A DNA stretch of 17,567 bases, from NCBI GenBank assembly GCA_020722945.1, contig DYJV01000024.1, forward strand, positions 1-17,567, read 5' to 3'. The DNA is from Candidatus Methylomirabilis sp. (GTDB lineage: Bacteria > DYJV01). Shown piece after piece: positions 6,253-14,298 of the stretch; position 1 is the stretch's first letter; each line of letters opens with the position of its first letter. The notes below the pieces were generated by a model, which saw only the letters and a program-made list of their open reading frames with translations, did not search any database and was not told where the DNA came from. A program made the translations under genes and the position numbers.

Positions 6253-7428
6253 ATGAAAAATTTACCATTAAATGGAGTGAAGATTTTAGACCTTTCCAGA
6301 CTGCTACCTGGACCATACTGCTCGATGATACTTGCTGATATGGGTGCAGAAGTTATTAAGATAGAGGATACTCAAGCAGGTGATTACTTCAGAGATTGGG
6401 AGCCTAAAAAAGATAAAAATAGTGTATTCTTCATTGGAGTCAATAGAAATAAGAAGAGTCTTACCCTTGATCTAAAAAAAGATAAGGGCAGAGAGATACT
6501 TTATAGATTAGTTAAGAATGCTGATGTTGTAATTGAAAGTTTTAGACCAGGAGTCACAAAAAAGCTCCAAGTTGATTTTGATACCCTCAAAAAATATAAT
6601 AGCAGAATAATTTACTCCTCAATAACTGGTTATGGGCAGAATACCTCCCTCAGAAATAAAGCTGGACACGACCTCAACTATCTTGCTCTGTCAGGGATAT
6701 TGAGTTTTTCAGGGACAAGGGATGGTAATCTTCCAGTTCTTGGGATACAGATAGCCGATATGGCTGGCGGGATATTTGGGATAATATCTATACTGCTTGC
6801 TCTTTTGAGAAGGGATAAGATTAATGAAGCACAATATATAGACACTGCTATGATGGATGGTCTCTTCTCTTTTCTAAGTATGGTAAGTGGAAAATATTTT
6901 TTTGATAAAAATATACCTTACCCTGCTTCAAATCTTTTTACGGGGAAATTTGCTTGTTACAATGTCTACAAAACAAAGGATGGCAGATTTTTTACTGTTG
7001 GAGCTATTGAAGATAAATTTTGGGATAGATTTTGTGAGGTGATAGGTAAGCCTGAATGGAGAGGGAAAAATAATCTTGAAGAGATTCAGGCTAATCTTGT
7101 AAATGAGCTTTCAGCTATCTTTGAATCTAAAGACTTTTCTGAGTGGATAGATATTTTTAAAAATGAGGATATTTGTGTTGAACCAGCACTCAATTTAGAG
7201 GAAGCATTAGAATCTGACTATGCAAAAGAGAGGGGGACTCTTTTAAAAATAGATGACAAAATAGATGGAGAAAATACCCTTATCGCTTCACCTATTTTTA
7301 TCTCCCCTGATATGAAAATTCCTCGAAAATCCCATCCTCAAAAGGGCCAAAATAGAGAAGATATTCTTATTGAGAATGGTTTTTCAAAAGATGAGATAGA
7401 CCAATTCATAAAGGACCAAGTTATCTAA
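6253..7428 (+). CDS. CaiB/BaiF-family CoA transferase or alpha-methylacyl-CoA racemase
   Basis: This 391-residue protein belongs to the class III CoA transferase superfamily. The N-terminal signature LPLNGVKILDLSRLLPGPYCSM and ADMGAEVIKIE are family hallmarks. Residues typical of the racemase branch are present: His139 in AGHDLNYLALSG and Asp169 in IADMAGG. The region YIDTAMMDGLFS also supplies Asp202 where CoA transferases carry the catalytic aspartate. Family membership is sure, but the reaction (CoA transfer to a free acid or epimerisation of a 2-methylacyl-CoA) is not. As first gene of the cluster it could make or isomerise the acyl-CoA substrate of the dehydrogenases. The ATG at 6253 (preceded by AAAAGGG) is preferred over an in-frame TTG at 6238. 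Its stop overlaps the merR start by one base (TAATG). Confidence 0.85.
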   Translation: MKNLPLNGVKILDLSRLLPGPYCSMILADMGAEVIKIEDTQAGDYFRDWEPKKDKNSVFFIGVNRNKKSLTLDLKKDKGREILYRLVKNADVVIESFRPGVTKKLQVDFDTLKKYNSRIIYSSITGYGQNTSLRNKAGHDLNYLALSGILSFSGTRDGNLPVLGIQIADMAGGIFGIISILLALLRRDKINEAQYIDTAMMDGLFSFLSMVSGKYFFDKNIPYPASNLFTGKFACYNVYKTKDGRFFTVGAIEDKFWDRFCEVIGKPEWRGKNNLEEIQANLVNELSAIFESKDFSEWIDIFKNEDICVEPALNLEEALESDYAKERGTLLKIDDKIDGENTLIASPIFISPDMKIPRKSHPQKGQNREDILIENGFSKDEIDQFIKDQVI

Positions 7429-7817
7429 TGCCACAAAACAAAGATTACTATCATATAGGTGAAATTGCGAAGAAACTAAAAGTAAGCCAGAGGACAATCA
7501 GGTATTACGAAGAGATAGGTTTGCTCAAAGAAGCAAAAAGAATGGGGAGTAATTTCAGAATATATGACGACGAAGACCTCATGCGGATAAAGTTTATTCA
7601 GAAGCTGAAGCTACTTGGACTTAAACTTTCTCAGATACAGGAGCTTGAGAAGCTTTACAGAGGTTACAATGCAAATAAAAAATTTATACCAAGATTAATA
7701 GAGATGTTTGATGATAAAACAAGTGAAATAGATGAAAAGATAGGTAACTTGCAAAATTTAAGAGAAGAGATTTTAAGTTACAAAAAAAAATTATTAGAGA
7801 AGCTTTTAGAAGATTAA
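7428..7817 (+). CDS. MerR-family regulator, LiuR-like
   Basis: This is a 129-residue transcription factor. The winged-helix DNA-binding domain spans about 7-75 (YHIGEIAKKLKVSQRTIRYYEEIGLL, then NFRIYDDEDLMRIKFIQKLKLLGLKLSQI). A dimerising coiled coil follows, with many Lys/Glu heptad positions to the C terminus. There are no cysteines, so metal or thiol sensing of the MerR/SoxR type is unlikely. The length and location inside an acyl-CoA oxidation operon match LiuR-type regulators of branched-chain amino acid and fatty acid catabolism. It is translationally coupled to the preceding gene and probably controls the cluster through the dyad at 6209-6222. An acyl-CoA ligand is expected, but that is inference. 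Confidence 0.85.
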   Translation: MPQNKDYYHIGEIAKKLKVSQRTIRYYEEIGLLKEAKRMGSNFRIYDDEDLMRIKFIQKLKLLGLKLSQIQELEKLYRGYNANKKFIPRLIEMFDDKTSEIDEKIGNLQNLREEILSYKKKLLEKLLED

Positions 7818-7830
7818 TTAGGGGGTAGTT

Positions 7831-9009
7831 ATGAGTGTAGTGATTGTTTCAGCTTGTAGAACAGCTATAGGTAATTTTCAGGGAGCTCTTTCACCTTTTA
7901 CAGCCACTCAGCTTGGTGCTATGGCAATAGAAGAGGCAGTTAGAAGAGCAGGTATAGATAAGAAAATGGTTGATGAAGTTATTATGGGTAATGTTTTGCC
8001 GTGTGGTCTTGGGCAGAATCCTGCAAGACAAGCTATGATAAAATCTGGTCTTCCGATGGAGGGTGGAGCTATCACCGTAAACAAGGTATGTGGTTCTGGT
8101 CTTAAAACTATTATGCTTGCTGAACAGGCTATCAAGTGTAACGATGCTGATATAATAGTTGCAGGTGGTATGGAGAGTATGACCAATGCACCTTTTTATC
8201 TTGAAAAGGCAAGGAGTGGTTATCGTATGGGACAAGGTAAGATAGATGACCACATGGTTCATGATGGTTTGTGGGATGTTGTTAACGATTTTCATATGGG
8301 TTATACTGCTGAGTTGATGAAAGATAAATTTAATATCTCCACAGAAGAGATGAACGATTTTTCTGTCCAATCTAACGAAAAAGCTGTTAATTCAATAGAG
8401 AAAGGTCTATTTGACAACGAAATTTTTCCTGTTTCAATTCCTCAAAAAAAGGGTGAACCTACTATTTTTAAAAGAGATGAGGGACCACGGAGAACATCAG
8501 TAGAAACTATTGCCAAATTAAATCCTGCTTTTAAAAAGGGTGGGACTGTTAATGCTGGGAATGCTTCAAAGATAAGTGATGGAGCAGCAGCAGTTGTAGT
8601 TATGAAAGAGGAGAAAGCTCGTGAGCTTGGATTGAAACCTCTTGTTAAGATTGTTGCACAAGGAGCAGCAGGTAGAGTGCTTGAAGAGGTATTGGTTGCA
8701 CCTATCAGCTCTATTCCAAAAGTTTGTAAAAAAGCTGGATTAAAAATTTCTGATATAGATTTACACGAAATAAATGAAGCTTTTGCTGTAACATCAATTG
8801 CAATAATTAAAGAGCTCGGAATAGACCCTAATAGAGTAAATATTTATGGTGGAGCAGTTGCACTTGGACATCCAATAGGAGCAAGTGGAGCAAGAGTTTT
8901 GGTTACACTTATTTCAGCTTTAAAAGAGAGAAATCTTAGGTATGGAATGGCTTCACTCTGTCTTGGCGGGGCTGAGGCTGTATCAATGATAGTAGAGAAT
9001 TGCTATTAA
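7831..9009 (+). CDS. Acetyl-CoA acetyltransferase (thiolase), copy 1
   Basis: This thiolase makes or cleaves a 3-ketoacyl-CoA with CoA; in a degradative cluster it would release acetyl-CoA. The 392-residue length is standard for the biosynthetic-type (PhaA/AtoB) subfamily. Active-site residues are all present: nucleophile Cys87 in NKVCGSGLK, His347 in GGAVALGHPIGASGAR, and Cys377 in ASLCLGGAEA. NEAFAV at 315-320 is also conserved. The start follows the G-rich ribosome-binding site AGGGGG, 13 nt after merR. A second thiolase follows 18 nt later. The two differ enough that separate chain-length or branching preferences are likely, for example acetoacetyl-CoA against 2-methylacetoacetyl-CoA. Which is which cannot be read here. 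Confidence 0.93.
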   Translation: MSVVIVSACRTAIGNFQGALSPFTATQLGAMAIEEAVRRAGIDKKMVDEVIMGNVLPCGLGQNPARQAMIKSGLPMEGGAITVNKVCGSGLKTIMLAEQAIKCNDADIIVAGGMESMTNAPFYLEKARSGYRMGQGKIDDHMVHDGLWDVVNDFHMGYTAELMKDKFNISTEEMNDFSVQSNEKAVNSIEKGLFDNEIFPVSIPQKKGEPTIFKRDEGPRRTSVETIAKLNPAFKKGGTVNAGNASKISDGAAAVVVMKEEKARELGLKPLVKIVAQGAAGRVLEEVLVAPISSIPKVCKKAGLKISDIDLHEINEAFAVTSIAIIKELGIDPNRVNIYGGAVALGHPIGASGARVLVTLISALKERNLRYGMASLCLGGAEAVSMIVENCY

Positions 9010-9027
9010 AATATAAGGGGGATTTTT

Positions 9028-10305
9028 ATGAGAGAAGTTGTTGTTGTTTCAGCATGCAGAACCGCAATAGGGACTTTTGGTGCATCTTTAAAAGATGTCT
9101 CTGTTGTAGAACTTGGTAGTAATGTAATAAGAAAAGTTTTAGAAAAAGTTAAGCTCAAACCTGTTTCTTCTCAATCTGTCAAAAATTTTGGACCTGAATC
9201 TCTTAAAAATGATAAATGTCCTGTTGAAGAGCAGAATTACAAATGGGATGAATCTTTCAAACCTATTCAAATTGATGAAGTTATTATGGGTAATGTTGTT
9301 GCTGCTGCTCAAGGTCAAAATACCACAAGACAGGCACTTATTAAAGCAGGTATCCCAAAGGAAGTTGGTGGATTTACGGTAAACAAAGTTTGTGCTTCAG
9401 GATTAAAATCTGTTGCTCTTGCTTTCCAGTCAATTCAATCAGGGGAAGCTGATGTAATAATTGCAGGTGGTATGGAAAATATGAGCCAGATCCCTTATGC
9501 TATGCCTTCTGCAAGATGGGGAGCAAGGATGAATAATACTCAAATGCTTGACCTTCTTGTGTATGATGGGCTTTGGGAGATATTTTACGGTTATCATATG
9601 GGTATTACTGCTGAGAATATTGCAGCCAAATATGGGATATCAAGGGTAGAGCAGGATGAACTTTCTTTTGAAAGTCATCAAAGAGCATTAAAAGCTATTG
9701 AGACAGGGGTTTTCAAGGATGAGATAGTGGATGTTGTTATCCCACAGAAAAAGAAAGACCCTATTATATTCAATATTGATGAAAGACCTATGAAAACATC
9801 TCTTGAAAAGATGGCTCAGCTCCCTACTGCTTTCAAAAAAGATGGGACAGTCACAGCTGGTAATGCTTCAGGTATCAACGATGCAGCAGCAGCAATCTTG
9901 CTTATGTCAAAAGAGAAAGCTCAGGAGCTTGGACTTGAAATTCTTGCAACAATCAAAGGTTACTCTTATGGGGCAATAGATCCTGCATATATGGGTCTTG
10001 GTCCTATCCCAGCAATCAACAAGCTATTCAAAAAACTCAATCTTAAAATGTCAGATATAGACCTTATAGAGCTCAATGAGGCTTTTGCAGCTCAGGTTAT
10101 TGGTTGTATAAGAGAGTTAAAATGTGATTTAAACAAAACAAATATCTATGGTAGTGGAATATCACTTGGTCACCCTATTGGAGCTTCAGGTGCAAGGATA
10201 CTTGTAACACTTATTCATGGGCTCAAGAGAAATAATCTAAAAAGAGGCCTTGCTTCTCTCTGTATTGGTGGTGGACAGGGTGCTGCAATGGTTATAGAAA
10301 GATAA
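9028..10305 (+). CDS. Acetyl-CoA acetyltransferase (thiolase), copy 2, with N-terminal insertion
   Basis: This is a second thiolase of 425 residues with a complete active site: Cys122 in NKVCASGLK, His382 in GISLGHPIGASGAR and Cys412 in ASLCIGGGQG. Compared with copy 1 it carries about 35 extra residues (45-79) between the first helix and IDEVIMGNV. This segment is polar, has one Cys and one Trp, and is in frame without stops. Everything before and after aligns with normal thiolases, so the insertion is a local addition and not a wrong start. It falls where other thiolases have only a short turn. Gene spacing of 18 nt and the AAGGGGG site indicate co-transcription with copy 1. Confidence 0.92.
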   Translation: MREVVVVSACRTAIGTFGASLKDVSVVELGSNVIRKVLEKVKLKPVSSQSVKNFGPESLKNDKCPVEEQNYKWDESFKPIQIDEVIMGNVVAAAQGQNTTRQALIKAGIPKEVGGFTVNKVCASGLKSVALAFQSIQSGEADVIIAGGMENMSQIPYAMPSARWGARMNNTQMLDLLVYDGLWEIFYGYHMGITAENIAAKYGISRVEQDELSFESHQRALKAIETGVFKDEIVDVVIPQKKKDPIIFNIDERPMKTSLEKMAQLPTAFKKDGTVTAGNASGINDAAAAILLMSKEKAQELGLEILATIKGYSYGAIDPAYMGLGPIPAINKLFKKLNLKMSDIDLIELNEAFAAQVIGCIRELKCDLNKTNIYGSGISLGHPIGASGARILVTLIHGLKRNNLKRGLASLCIGGGQGAAMVIER

Positions 10306-10368
10306 CAAACTGCTTTTTATTTTACATTTTTAATAGATTATAGTTAAAAAATATTAAGGAGGCTGATT

Positions 10369-11220
10369 ATGGAAGTAAAAGTTTTTGGTGTTGTAGGTGC
10401 AGGTCAGATGGGCAATGGTATTGCTCAGGTTGCTGCTGAAGCTGGAATGAATGTTATTATGAGAGATATTAAGGATGAATTTGTTCAAAGAGGGCTTGAT
10501 ACAATCAAGAAAAATTTTGAAAGAGCTGTAAGTAAAGGTAAAATGAGTGATGATCAGATGAAAACTGTTCTTTCAAGAATAAAAGGCACTACTGATATAG
10601 GTGATTTCAAAAATGCAGATTTTGTTGTTGAGGCTGCTGTTGAGAGAGAAGACCTTAAACTACAAATTTTCAAAGAATTAGACCAAATTACAAAGAGTGA
10701 TGTAATTCTTGCATCAAATACAAGCTCTATTTCAATTACAAAGATTGCTTCTGCTACAAAGAGAGCAGAGAGGGTTATCGGCATGCATTTTATGAACCCT
10801 GTTCCTGTAATGAAATTAGTTGAGATAATAAGAGGTCTTGCAACTACTGATGAAACCTACAAAGTAACAAAAGCATTATCTGAAAAAATGGGTAAAACTT
10901 GTGCAGAAGCTCAAGATTTTCCCGGTTTTATTGCAAACAGAATTCTTTTACCGATGCTTAATGAAGCTATCTATTGTCTTTATGAAGGTGTAGGGACACC
11001 TGAAAGCATAGATACTGTTATGAAACTTGGGATGAATCATCCTATGGGACCATTGGCATTAGCTGATCTCATAGGTCTTGACACATGTCTTGCTATTATG
11101 AATGTTCTTCACCAAGGTCTCGGTGATTCCAAATACAGACCTTGCCCACTCTTGAAAAAATATGTTGATGCAGGATATCTTGGCAAAAAAGTTGGAAGAG
11201 GTTTTTACAATTATAATTAA
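10369..11220 (+). CDS. hbd: 3-hydroxyacyl-CoA (3-hydroxybutyryl-CoA) dehydrogenase
   Basis: This NAD(P)-dependent enzyme oxidises 3-hydroxyacyl-CoA to 3-ketoacyl-CoA, the step before the thiolases. The 283-residue length matches stand-alone Hbd/PaaH proteins without a hydratase domain. The nucleotide-binding loop is [12 protein letters not shown] (8-19), with Asp33 in MRDIKDE near the adenosine ribose, which favours NAD. Catalytic residues: His140 in [17 protein letters not shown], Glu152, Asn190 in GFIANR, and Ser119 or Ser120 in SNTSSIS. The C-terminal dimerisation part ends [20 protein letters not shown] precedes the ATG. The 63-nt gap from the preceding thiolase shows no terminator. Confidence 0.93.
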   Translation: MEVKVFGVVGAGQMGNGIAQVAAEAGMNVIMRDIKDEFVQRGLDTIKKNFERAVSKGKMSDDQMKTVLSRIKGTTDIGDFKNADFVVEAAVEREDLKLQIFKELDQITKSDVILASNTSSISITKIASATKRAERVIGMHFMNPVPVMKLVEIIRGLATTDETYKVTKALSEKMGKTCAEAQDFPGFIANRILLPMLNEAIYCLYEGVGTPESIDTVMKLGMNHPMGPLALADLIGLDTCLAIMNVLHQGLGDSKYRPCPLLKKYVDAGYLGKKVGRGFYNYN

Positions 11221-11242
11221 ATAAAAATTTAAGGAGTTCAAA

Positions 11243-12385
11243 ATGGAGTTTCAACTGACAGAAGAGCAGAAAATGATTCAGGATATGGTTCGTAATTTTG
11301 CCTCTAAAGAGTTAAAACCATTAGCTGAGAAGATAGACAAAGAGCACTACTTTCCTAAAGAGATAGTGGCAAAACTTGGAGATCTTGGATTAATGGGTGT
11401 TGCAATCCCGGATCAGTATGGTGGAGCTGGTATGGATAATATCTGCTATTCAATCGCTATTGAGGAGATAAGCAGATATTGTGCGTCTACAGGTGTAATA
11501 ATGTCTGTAAACAATTCACTTGCTTGTGATCCTGTTTACAGATTTGGTAATGAAGAGCAGAAAAAGAAGTATCTTACACCAATGGCAAGTGGAAAGAAGT
11601 TAGGTTGTCTTGGTCTTACAGAACCAAATGCGGGGAGTGATGCTTCAAATATTTCAACAACAGCAAAACTTGTTGGCGATGAGTGGATAGTTAATGGAGC
11701 AAAACTTTTTATTACAAATGGTGGTGAGGCAAATACTGGTGTTATTATTGTTCAAACAGACAAAACATTAAAAACTAAAGGTTTGGCTGCATTGATAGTT
11801 GATTTTGACAATACACCCGGTTTTAAAGTTGGTAAACTTGAAAGTAAACTTGGGATCAGAGGTTCTTCAACTGCAGAGCTGATATTTGAGGATGCGAGAG
11901 TTCCAAAAGAGAATTTGCTTGGGAATGTTGGTGATGGATTTAAAGTTGCATTGTCAACTCTTGATGGCGGCAGGATAGGTATTGCTTCACAGGCTCTTGG
12001 AATTGCAAGGGGAGCACTCGAAGAGTCAATCGAATTTGCTAAAAATAGAGTTCAATTTGGTAAGCCTATTGCAGATTTGCAAGCTATTCAGTGGATGATA
12101 GCTGATATGGCTACAAGAATTGATGCTTCGAGACTTCTGATTTGGAGAGCTGCATACCTAAAAGATAAAAAACAGCCTTACTCTTCAGAGTCTGCAATGG
12201 CAAAACTTTACGCTTCAGAGACAGCTATGTGGGTTACAACAAAGGCTATTCAAGTTCATGGTGGATATGGATATACTACTGAATACCCTGTTGAAAGATA
12301 CTTCAGAGATGCTAAGATTACAGAGATATATGAAGGGACATCTGAGGTAATGAGAATAGTAATTTCAAGAAACTATTTAAAATAA
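11243..12385 (+). CDS. Acyl-CoA dehydrogenase, short-chain type (first copy)
   Basis: This FAD enzyme forms the 2,3-double bond of an acyl-CoA and hands electrons to ETF. The 380 residues are typical for short- and branched-chain members. FAD/substrate motifs: LGLTEPNAGSD (123-133), FITNGG (156-161), RVQFGKPI (269-276), HGGYGYTTEYPVER (339-352). The catalytic base is Glu364 in IYEGTSE, the position used by short-chain and butyryl-CoA dehydrogenases, so it is not of the isovaleryl-CoA type whose base lies elsewhere. It is directly followed by etfB and etfA, as in butyryl-CoA dehydrogenase/ETF clusters. Whether it oxidises butyryl-, 2-methylbutyryl- or another acyl-CoA is open. Confidence 0.92.
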   Translation: MEFQLTEEQKMIQDMVRNFASKELKPLAEKIDKEHYFPKEIVAKLGDLGLMGVAIPDQYGGAGMDNICYSIAIEEISRYCASTGVIMSVNNSLACDPVYRFGNEEQKKKYLTPMASGKKLGCLGLTEPNAGSDASNISTTAKLVGDEWIVNGAKLFITNGGEANTGVIIVQTDKTLKTKGLAALIVDFDNTPGFKVGKLESKLGIRGSSTAELIFEDARVPKENLLGNVGDGFKVALSTLDGGRIGIASQALGIARGALEESIEFAKNRVQFGKPIADLQAIQWMIADMATRIDASRLLIWRAAYLKDKKQPYSSESAMAKLYASETAMWVTTKAIQVHGGYGYTTEYPVERYFRDAKITEIYEGTSEVMRIVISRNYLK

Positions 12386-12410
12386 TCATTATAAAAAAGA
12401 GGAGGTAAAA

Positions 12411-13193
12411 GTGAAAACTATTGTTTGTATTAAACAGACCTTTGACACAGAAGCTAAAATAGCTATTGAAGGTGGTAAAATCTCTAATAAGGGTGTAAAA
12501 CTTATAACAAATCCTTACGATGAGTTTGCAGTTGAGGAAGCTATCAGATTAAAAGAGAAAAATGGAAGTGAAGTTGTTCTTGTTTGCCTTGGGGAGGATT
12601 CAGCCCAAGAAACTATAAGATATTGTCTTGCAATGGGTGCAGACAGAGCTATTCACCTTTCTGACCCTGCATTTCTCAATGGTGATGAAAAAAGTATTGC
12701 TGAAGGAGTTGCAGCAGCTATTAAAGCAGAGGGAGATTTTAATCTTGTTCTATGTGGTCAGGTTGATGTTGATTCTGGTTCATGCCAAGTTCCTCAGAGA
12801 ATAGCAGAGATACTTGATATTCCTCAGGTTACGATTGTTACAAAAATAGAGTTTAATGGTGACAAAGCTACTGTTACAAGAGAAGCTGATGGTGGTAATG
12901 AAGTTTGGGATGTTCAGTTGCCAGCAGTTATTTCAGCTCAAAAAGGTTTAAATGAAGCAAGATTCCCATCACTTCCAAATATAATGAAAGCTAAGAAGAA
13001 AGAGATTAAAGTTATGACCCCTTCAGAGATAGATGCAGATGAGTCAAATCTTGGGAATGAAGGTGCAGGCACAGAAGTTATTGAATATTCATTCCCACCA
13101 AAGAGAGAGAAGGGGAAATTGTTTACTGGTGAACCTGAAGATTGTGCAGCTCAGTTGGTAAAAGCATTAAAAGAAGAAGCAAAATTAATCTAA
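12411..13193 (+). CDS. etfB: Electron transfer flavoprotein beta subunit
   Basis: EtfB is the AMP-binding half of the ETF heterodimer that accepts electrons from acyl-CoA dehydrogenases. The 260 residues begin with the typical MKTIVCIKQT. ITNPYDEFAVEEAIRLKE and LCGQVDVDSGSCQVPQRIAE (114-133) follow, and the family signature LPAVISAQKGLNEARFPSLP is at 170-189. The start codon is GTG with AGGAGG seven bases upstream. It follows the dehydrogenase by 25 nt and precedes etfA by 21 nt. Sequence reading alone does not tell whether this ETF is a bifurcating type. Confidence 0.95.
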   Translation: MKTIVCIKQTFDTEAKIAIEGGKISNKGVKLITNPYDEFAVEEAIRLKEKNGSEVVLVCLGEDSAQETIRYCLAMGADRAIHLSDPAFLNGDEKSIAEGVAAAIKAEGDFNLVLCGQVDVDSGSCQVPQRIAEILDIPQVTIVTKIEFNGDKATVTREADGGNEVWDVQLPAVISAQKGLNEARFPSLPNIMKAKKKEIKVMTPSEIDADESNLGNEGAGTEVIEYSFPPKREKGKLFTGEPEDCAAQLVKALKEEAKLI

Positions 13194-13214
13194 AAAAAAG
13201 GGAGGTTTAAATAG

Positions 13215-14189
13215 ATGAGTATTTTAGTTTATTGTGATACCTTTGAAGGTAAATTAAGAAAAGTTTCTCTAGAGCTTTTGAGTGAAGCTGCAAAAATTGC
13301 AGATAAGAGTGGCGATACTGTTGAAGCTATTGTTTTGGGCAGTGGAGCAAAAGCTCTTGCAGGGGAGACAGGTAAATATGGTGTTAAAAAAGCATACTAC
13401 TGCGAAGATGCTTCTTTGGAGAAATATTCTACTGAAGGTTATGTAGATGTTGCAAAGCAAGCTTTTGATAAAAGCTCTCCAAAGCTTTTTTTAGCAGGTC
13501 ATAATTCGAGAGGTAGAGATTTTGCTCCAAGATTAGCTCAGAAGTTAGATCTTGGGATGGTGTCTGATGTTATCGCAATTGAGGCTAATGGTGATGACTT
13601 TACTTTTACAAAACCTATCTATGCAGGTAAATGTATTACAAAACAGAAATGTAAAACTTCACCAGCATTTGTTACAGTGAGACCAAATGTAATGAGTGTT
13701 GCCACTAAAGATTTAGGTGCTCCTGAGCTTGTTGAACTTAAGCCAGAAGTGAGCCTAAGTGATATTAGAGCAATAGTTAAAGAGATATTACTCCAAAAAT
13801 CAGAGAGACCAGAGCTTACAGAAGCAAGAGTAATAGTAAGTGGAGGAAGAGGTTTGGGTAAAGCTGATGGTTTTAAATTGATAGAAGAGCTTGCAGATGC
13901 ACTTGGTGCTGCTGTTGGTGCAAGTAGAGCTGCTGTTGATTCAGGGTGGATAGGGCACTCTGTTCAGGTAGGTCAGACAGGTAAAGTTGTTGCTCCGACC
14001 TTATATGTTGCTTGTGGAATTTCTGGTGCTATTCAACATTTGGCTGGAATGAGCTCATCTAAATTTATAGTTGCTATCAATAAAGATTCTGAAGCTCCTA
14101 TTTTTAATATAGCAAGTTATGGAATAGTAGGGGATCTATACAAAGTTATCCCTGTTATGATTGCAGAGTTAAAGAAAGTAATGGCTTAA
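13215..14189 (+). CDS. etfA: Electron transfer flavoprotein alpha subunit
   Basis: EtfA binds the redox-active FAD of the heterodimer. It has 324 residues with a divergent N-terminal domain (1-195) and the conserved FAD domain (about 200-320): VSGGRGLG (208-215), GASRAAVDSGWI (235-246), QVGQTGKVVAPTLY (251-264), GISGAIQHLAGM (268-279), IVAINKD (285-291) and FNIASYGIVGDLY (297-309). All expected FAD contacts are there, so the protein should be functional. No ferredoxin domain is fused to the N terminus. GGAGG lies upstream of the ATG. It is the last gene before a strong terminator. Confidence 0.95.
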   Translation: MSILVYCDTFEGKLRKVSLELLSEAAKIADKSGDTVEAIVLGSGAKALAGETGKYGVKKAYYCEDASLEKYSTEGYVDVAKQAFDKSSPKLFLAGHNSRGRDFAPRLAQKLDLGMVSDVIAIEANGDDFTFTKPIYAGKCITKQKCKTSPAFVTVRPNVMSVATKDLGAPELVELKPEVSLSDIRAIVKEILLQKSERPELTEARVIVSGGRGLGKADGFKLIEELADALGAAVGASRAAVDSGWIGHSVQVGQTGKVVAPTLYVACGISGAIQHLAGMSSSKFIVAINKDSEAPIFNIASYGIVGDLYKVIPVMIAELKKVMA

Positions 14190-14201
14190 TTTTTTAATAT
14201 T

Positions 14202-14233
14202 TGGGCGGAGTTTACAGCTCCGCTCATATTTTT
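14202..14233 (+). terminator. Intrinsic terminator after etfA
   Basis: TGGGCGGAG (14202-14210) pairs with CTCCGCTCA (14218-14226), including one G-U, with a 7-nt loop, followed by TATTTTT. It separates the eight-gene cluster from the second acyl-CoA dehydrogenase. Confidence 0.75.
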
Positions 14234-14282
14234 ATAAAATTTAAGGGGTTGCTATATTAATTTCTTAAATTTTATAAAAATA
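14227..14282. repeat. 19-bp perfect inverted repeat upstream of the second acyl-CoA dehydrogenase
   Basis: The arms TATTTTTATAAAATTTAAG (14227-14245) and its exact reverse complement (14264-14282) flank an 18-nt centre. The left arm shares the T tract of the etfA terminator. The right arm ends 5 nt before the AGGAGG of the next gene and contains a TATAAA box. It may be an operator, a transcript hairpin, or both. Confidence 0.6.
14249..14278 (+). promoter_or_regulatory. Candidate promoter of the second acyl-CoA dehydrogenase
   Basis: TTGCTA (14249-14254) and TATAAA (14273-14278) are separated by 18 bp, after the etfA terminator. The -10 box lies inside the right arm of the 19-bp inverted repeat, so a factor binding the repeat would block it. 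Confidence 0.4.
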
Positions 14283-14298
14283 AAATCAGGAGGATCAA

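Noticed and set aside
7891-8370. 159-codon minus-strand frame inside thiolase 1
   Set aside because: Antisense shadow of a conserved gene; His/Thr/Ser-rich translation without family features.
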